DNA from: Hyaloscypha bicolor E
Lineage: Eukaryota; Ascomycota; Leotiomycetes; Helotiales; Hyaloscyphaceae
Length of the DNA stretch: 64,000 nucleotides
NCBI RefSeq assembly: GCF_002865645.1
Contig: NW_020194620.1
Location: 1,433,353-1,497,352 of the forward strand
Direction: 5' to 3'
The translations under genes were made by a program, and so were the position numbers. Under the pieces are notes generated by a model that was given only the letters and a program-made list of their open reading frames with translations, searched no databases and had not been told where the DNA came from. Below, piece after piece: positions 59,083-64,000 of the stretch; positions within the stretch are counted from its first letter, which is position 1, and every line of letters begins with the position of its first letter.

Positions 59083-62000
59083 ATGTCGACCGATGCGATG
59101 GCCGTTGCGGCCCCGGAGAGTGAGCCTGTGGGCCTCCACTCTCCCCCCGACTCCAATTCCGCCCCCAAGGACAATGGCAGCGACTCTGAACTGTCTGATC
59201 TCGAGCCAGACCCCGAGCCCGAGCCCGAGCCGGAGACGAACGAACTTCATGACCTCAAGCCTGACCATTACTCCGACGGTGGCGTGCCAGTTTTTCGCCC
59301 TTCAATGGAAGAGTTTGCCGACTTCCAGCGATACATGTGAGTCTCCCCTCGATTTCGCCAGCTGCAGCTGCGCAGACCAGTACTGATCGCGATAGGCGCG
59401 GAATCAACTCGTACGGAATGAAATCCGGCATCGTCAAAGTTATTCCCCCTCCCGAATGGCTCGCCGCCCAGCCGTCCCTCGGCGAAGCTATCAAGACAAT
59501 CCGAGTTAAGGAGCCGATCAAGCAAGATATCATGGGCACAAGCGGTACATATCGCCAAGCAAATTTCATGCATCAGCGGTCATACAACCTCCCTCAGTGG
59601 CGACAGTTGTGCGAGCAAAGCGAGCATCAGCCCCCTGCTAAGAGAGGAGAACGACGGTTGAATCAAGACAAGTACACACCAAGAACTAAATCCTCGGGGA
59701 TCCCTTCCTCTGGAACAAAGAAGAAGAAGGGCCTTAGTCGCCCCAACAAGGGGAAAGGAAAGTCAGTGATAGATGAGCCGACTGACGGTGCAAGCACACC
59801 TGATCGTCTCCCAACTCCAGTCTCTCCAACAATGAAAACCGAGGAAGATACTATTCACATTAAGGAGGAAGCAGATGATGTGTGTGACACCCCAACCAAG
59901 AGGATGGGGGGACGGCAGCCTAAGGCCATATCTGTCTCGTCCCGTCGCAAGAACAACCGAAGTGAAAGTGCCGCAGTTGATGAAGCTGCGTTCAAGGACT
60001 TCAAATACGAACTTGAAGGCGAAGATTACAGTCCGGAGCGCTGCGAAGAGCTTGAACGGGCTTACTGGAAGACTCTTACCTACGCCTCACCTCTTTATGG
60101 CGCAGATATGCCCGGTACACTCTTCGATGACCGAACGACTACCTGGAACCTAGGTAAACTCGAGAATCTTCTCGATGTTCTGGGTACAAAGATTCCAGGC
60201 GTCAACACGGCGTACCTATATCTGGGCATGTGGAAGGCAACATTTGCGTGGCATCTCGAGGACGTTGACCTCTACAGCATCAACTACCTTCACTTCGGAG
60301 CTCCAAAGCAATGGTATAGCATCTCCCAGGGCGATGCTCGGCGATTTGAGGCAGCCATGAAAGCTATTTGGCCTGTTGATGCCAAAGCATGTGATCAATT
60401 CCTTCGTCACAAGACGTTCTTGATCTCCCCTGCGCACCTACTTGCCAATTTCAACATCAAAGTTAACAAGATCGTCGCTTATCCTGGCGAGTTCGTTATC
60501 ACATTTCCATACGGATACCACTCGGGTTACAATCTTGGTTATAATTGTGCCGAGGCTGTGAATTTTGCCCTGGATTCTTGGCTGGAATTTGGTCGCGTAG
60601 CCAAGAAGTGCGACTGCAGTCAAGCGCAAGATTCTGTTTGGATCAACGTGCACGAAATTGAAAGGAAGCTCAGAGGCGAGGAGACTGAGTATGAGGAGAC
60701 AGACGAGGAAGACGAAGAGGATGAAGAAGACGACTTACCCAATAATCTTCCGACGCCTCCTGAGAGCAGTGGCGATACGAAAACCAAAGCTCCCCGCAAG
60801 AAGCGGAAGCGGCCAACGAATGAGAAAGGCGACAATCTCAACGTCAAGCGCATTCGTGTACGCATCAGGGCGCCAACGAGAGAGCCATGCATTCTCTGTC
60901 CCAATGACATCCCATCCGAGCCTCTACTTCTCACTGAAGATGGCCAGAAAGCACATCGCCTATGCGCTTTGTACATACCTGAGACATCGATTGAGACTGG
61001 CGAGAAAGAGACTGTCATTGACGTCAAGTACATTGACAAGGCTCGCAAGGAGCTCAAGTGCAACTACTGCCGATCGAGGAAGGGAGCATGCTTCCAATGT
61101 TCGCAGAAGAAGTGTACAAGAGCTTATCATGCCACTTGTGCCGCTGCCGCAGGTGTTTTGGTGGAGCAAGGCGAAATTCCCGTCTTCGGCGAAGATGGCA
61201 CCGAATACAAAGAATGGGGCATCGAATTCAGTTGCCGCTTCCATCGCACCAAGCGCGACAAGAAATTTGATGGTGATGCTCTGGATGACGATGAGCGTAT
61301 ACTTAAGGCTGCTTCTGAACTAAAGGTTGGCGAGGTCTGCCAGATGCAGTACTACAAAGGTGACATATTCGCTGGTGCGGTTGCGGAAAATCGCAAGAGT
61401 GAACAAATGGTTCTCGTTGATATTCTTCCGAGGGGGTATGTGCAACCCATTCAATCCTTCGACCTAGCTGTGGCCTCAACTAACAATCTTGTAGCGGACG
61501 AGTGGAGGTGGAGTACAAATGGCTCCTCATTCCAGACCCTGCGGACTATCGTTTGCCAAAACCTTCGCCTAACGCCAAGCCAATGCCGAAGTCCTACAAA
61601 GACAAAGAATCACTCAACACCAGCAAGCGTCAAGTGGATGACTTACCACGTGCAGAAGATCCTTTCATCGAGGGCTTTACTTGGGCCGAGTTCAAGAGCC
61701 ACAAAGTGTTGCGCAACCCCGCCCAAGTTAAGGTAGATCTGCAGAAAGACAACCAAGTTTGGTTTTACCTTGGCAAAACTTCTACGGAAGCAAAAGCACA
61801 ATTCACAGAGGATCCGGCGAAGCCACGACACAACCCGAAGGGTCATTTCTTGGACACAATTCCCAAGCCTTCCGCCACGCTACCGCGGCAGTCTTATGCT
61901 GCAACGTACCCTTCAGGTCTCAGCCAGAATACTTTGGCAGCAACCAAGGCGCCGATTCGACCTTCTCTGCCTACGGCTACGAGCTCCACCAGACCAGAGA

Positions 62001-63481
62001 AGCCATATGTATACAAGCCTCGAAACACTGGTGATATGTACCGTGTTGATCCACAAGCTTACCGTTCTCAGCAAAACTTCCTCCAGCGATCAACTCCGTA
62101 TAGTTTTGGTACCGATCCGAGATGGCGAGCCCCGGAGTCAAATTCAACAGCTCCTTATTCGCAGAATTCTTCTCCTGCCGCCGCCGCCAACCTCACAACG
62201 TCTTCGGCGAGAGCCCCTTATTCGCAAAATGCTTCTCCTGCAGCCGCCATCCTTCCGCCATCATCAGCGAGAGATCCTTATCCGCAGAAGGTTTCTCCTG
62301 TCTTGCCTTCATCGGCGAGTCATAATCCTCTTGCTCCTCCCCTCCAAGCTCCTTACCGACCGCCATATTCACAAGCACCTCCAGTGCCCCCCAAGACAAA
62401 CAATCCTTTTAGCGGGAGACCCCAAACCTCGAGCTCGAGGCCGAATCCTTTTGCGAAGTATTCATACCTGCAAAAGGAGCACAACAGGTCTCCACTTGAG
62501 TACAAGAGTCCTTACCGACCTGGTGGTGGCTTCATGAATGGATATCAGGGGAGCCTTGAGAAGCATCTGCAGCAGACTTTGTTCCGCAGCAAATCTGGAT
62601 CTGGCACGCCTTTATCGAACCCTCAGATATCGTATGGCAGCAATATGAGAACTCCGTACCCTCCAAGTCAGCCTTCGCCAAGTCCATCTTACAGTGTTGG
62701 CACGTCCTCCTCTTATGGAGGATACGGAACTCCCACCCCAACAAGACAGGTACAGCAGCCAACGATGAACAATGCTGCTTCGGATACGTGGGAGAAGAAG
62801 GACACTTCTCAATTGCACCCAGCTATCCGACCTGAATATAGTTCGATGTTCCATCACCACCAGCCTCCTCAACGCCCTCCACCTTCTCAATACCAAGGAC
62901 CTGTTCTGCAATCTCCCGCTTTGTATGATAGACCTCATTTGCATCAATCGCATCACAATCATGCACCTCAGGCTCTGCCGCAGCAACAAGGCATGGCTCA
63001 ACCAGCGCCTCAGCCCCAAATTTCACAGACGATCCAGCTGGCATCATCCACACAATCACCCTCTTTTGGACAGTGCTACCAATCTCTGTCTCCGGTGGTG
63101 ACACAATCACCACCGCATCCTCCTGTTCCACAGCCGCAGTACCAGCCTTATCCTCAGGCTGTGGTGGAATCACCAATTCAAGCGACAGCTTCTCAGCCGC
63201 GACACCAGACTCCTCCGCAAGTCTATCAGGAAAACAAGCCTGTCTATCCACATCCGCAATATTTCCGGAAGCCAGAGGCACGACTTCAAGCCCAACCGCT
63301 AGCTCCGCCTGAAGATCAACCACAAGGTCAAGGTCAAGGTCAAGAACAAGCGCTGCAGCCACTAGCGCAGCCATCCCAAGCTCGTGACTTCCCGGATGTT
63401 CCAGCAGATTCGACTTCTCTCATCGAGAAAATGATACAGAACTTGAAGAAAGCCACACCGGCCGCATCGGCGACTTTCTGA
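59083..63481 (+). CDS. RPH1: KDM4/Rph1-type JmjC histone demethylase
   Basis: Fe(II)- and 2-oxoglutarate-dependent enzymes of this group remove methyl groups from histone H3 K9 or K36. Three exons, 59083-59336, 59396-61435 and 61495-63481, total 4281 nt (1426 residues). JmjN is at about 67-107 (VPVFRPSMEEFADFQRYM). A polar insert of about 120 residues with Lys-rich stretches precedes JmjC. JmjC (about 320-485) has iron ligands His371 and Glu373 in AWHLEDVDLYSINYLHFG and His460 in YGYHSGYNLGYN; Lys389 in GAPKQWY is the expected 2-oxoglutarate contact. A Cys/His-rich extended PHD region follows (about 575-705: CILCPNDI, CNYCRSRKGACFQC, CSRFH-like end). The last 560 residues are Pro/Gln/Ser-rich and low-complexity, as in transcription regulators. 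The start is the first ATG after an in-frame stop. The specificity (K9 or K36) cannot be read. Confidence 0.95.
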
Positions 63482-64000
63482 GATGGTTCGGCATGTATTG
63501 ACGATTTATGGGTTTCCTAGGCATGACGCAATCGAAGTGCTATTTGGAAATGAACAAAATTAATGGCTCGGTGGGTTCTGGACGGCAGAGGCACCTGTTT
63601 TGCTTGCGACTCAGTGCAGCGACAGCTATCCCTCGTCCTGAATACGGCGTTAGGGTAAAGGAAATATATGGGAGGTTTTCTCGTGGCGTTCGTGGGTTTT
63701 TTGTTTTGCATTTTCATTAATGGCTTCGCGGTCACTCGGTGGATTTCACGGCCCAAAAGGGACTTTTTTCTCCACCTCTCCTTCATGGGAAATGGGCAAG
63801 GAGGCCTGGCATTAGAGGGCTTGCGGGTGTAAAGGAAAGCTGCGTTACGCGTGAATGCCGGTGGGGAATAAACAGGCGCAGCGCTTGGAAGTTGGCAGAC
63901 CGTTGAACATTGTAAACCTTAGGTATTTACTTCGAGCAAATCCATTTTGGACACGTCTTGTGGGGTGAATGACTCGTACTTGTGCCACCATTTCACAGCT
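63482..64000. other. 3' region at window end
   Basis: Downstream of the demethylase stop. No coding frame with protein character is seen before the window ends. Confidence 0.5.

Noticed and set aside
62823..63374. 183-codon reverse frame
   Set aside because: It is antisense to the Pro/Gln-rich tail of the demethylase, whose sense frame is continuous with JmjC and PHD.

Overview
The window is nuclear DNA of a filamentous ascomycete (Pezizomycotina). The evidence is dense genes with many 45-65 nt introns, a CHS7-type chitin synthase chaperone, a questin-oxidase-family gene, a PMT2 O-mannosyltransferase, fungal TFIIH and kinetochore proteins, and an AT-rich block whose decay looks like repeat-induced point mutation (RIP). 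A leotiomycete is possible by overall impression, but nothing here proves the class.

Layout. Positions 1 to about 8350 are a very AT-rich, stop-codon-riddled repeat block. It holds a decayed forward reading frame (about 1482-4200), a decayed reverse hAT-like transposase (about 6410-7669) and a duplicated repeat at its right edge (7782-8281). A transition zone (8350-11037) has ordinary composition, an inverted-repeat element (about 9205-10058) and a 159-bp MITE nested inside it. From 11 kb on the window is euchromatic gene space: UBE3D/Ipa1-like protein (-), questin oxidase family (+), Rad17 (-), Ssl1/p44 of TFIIH (-), Chs7 (-), MFS sugar transporter (+), Pmt2 (+), O-acetylhomoserine sulfhydrylase (-), MARVEL protein (+), EMC7 (+), WW-domain protein (-), Rab4-like GTPase (-), choline-transporter-like protein (+), M1 aminopeptidase Ape2 (-), CENP-W/Wip1 (+), Yag7-like RGG protein (+), a DUF4360-like relic (-), an unrecognised 201-residue protein (+) and a KDM4/Rph1-type histone demethylase (+).

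Most genes are housekeeping: checkpoint and repair (Rad17, Ssl1), secretory pathway and cell wall (Pmt2, Chs7, EMC7, Rab4), sulfur assimilation, chromatin and the kinetochore. They do not form an operon or a metabolite cluster. Exon chains were assembled by eye from splice sites, reading frame and family conservation, and for most genes the joined length is an exact multiple of three. I found no tRNA, rRNA or CRISPR array and no convincing new biological system. The most unusual points are the intact-frame RIP relics, the nested MITE, very short exons (10, 11 and 13 nt), two candidate GC-AG introns, a 54-base G run near CHS7, a possible dual-targeted aminopeptidase and a deletion-disabled DUF4360 gene.
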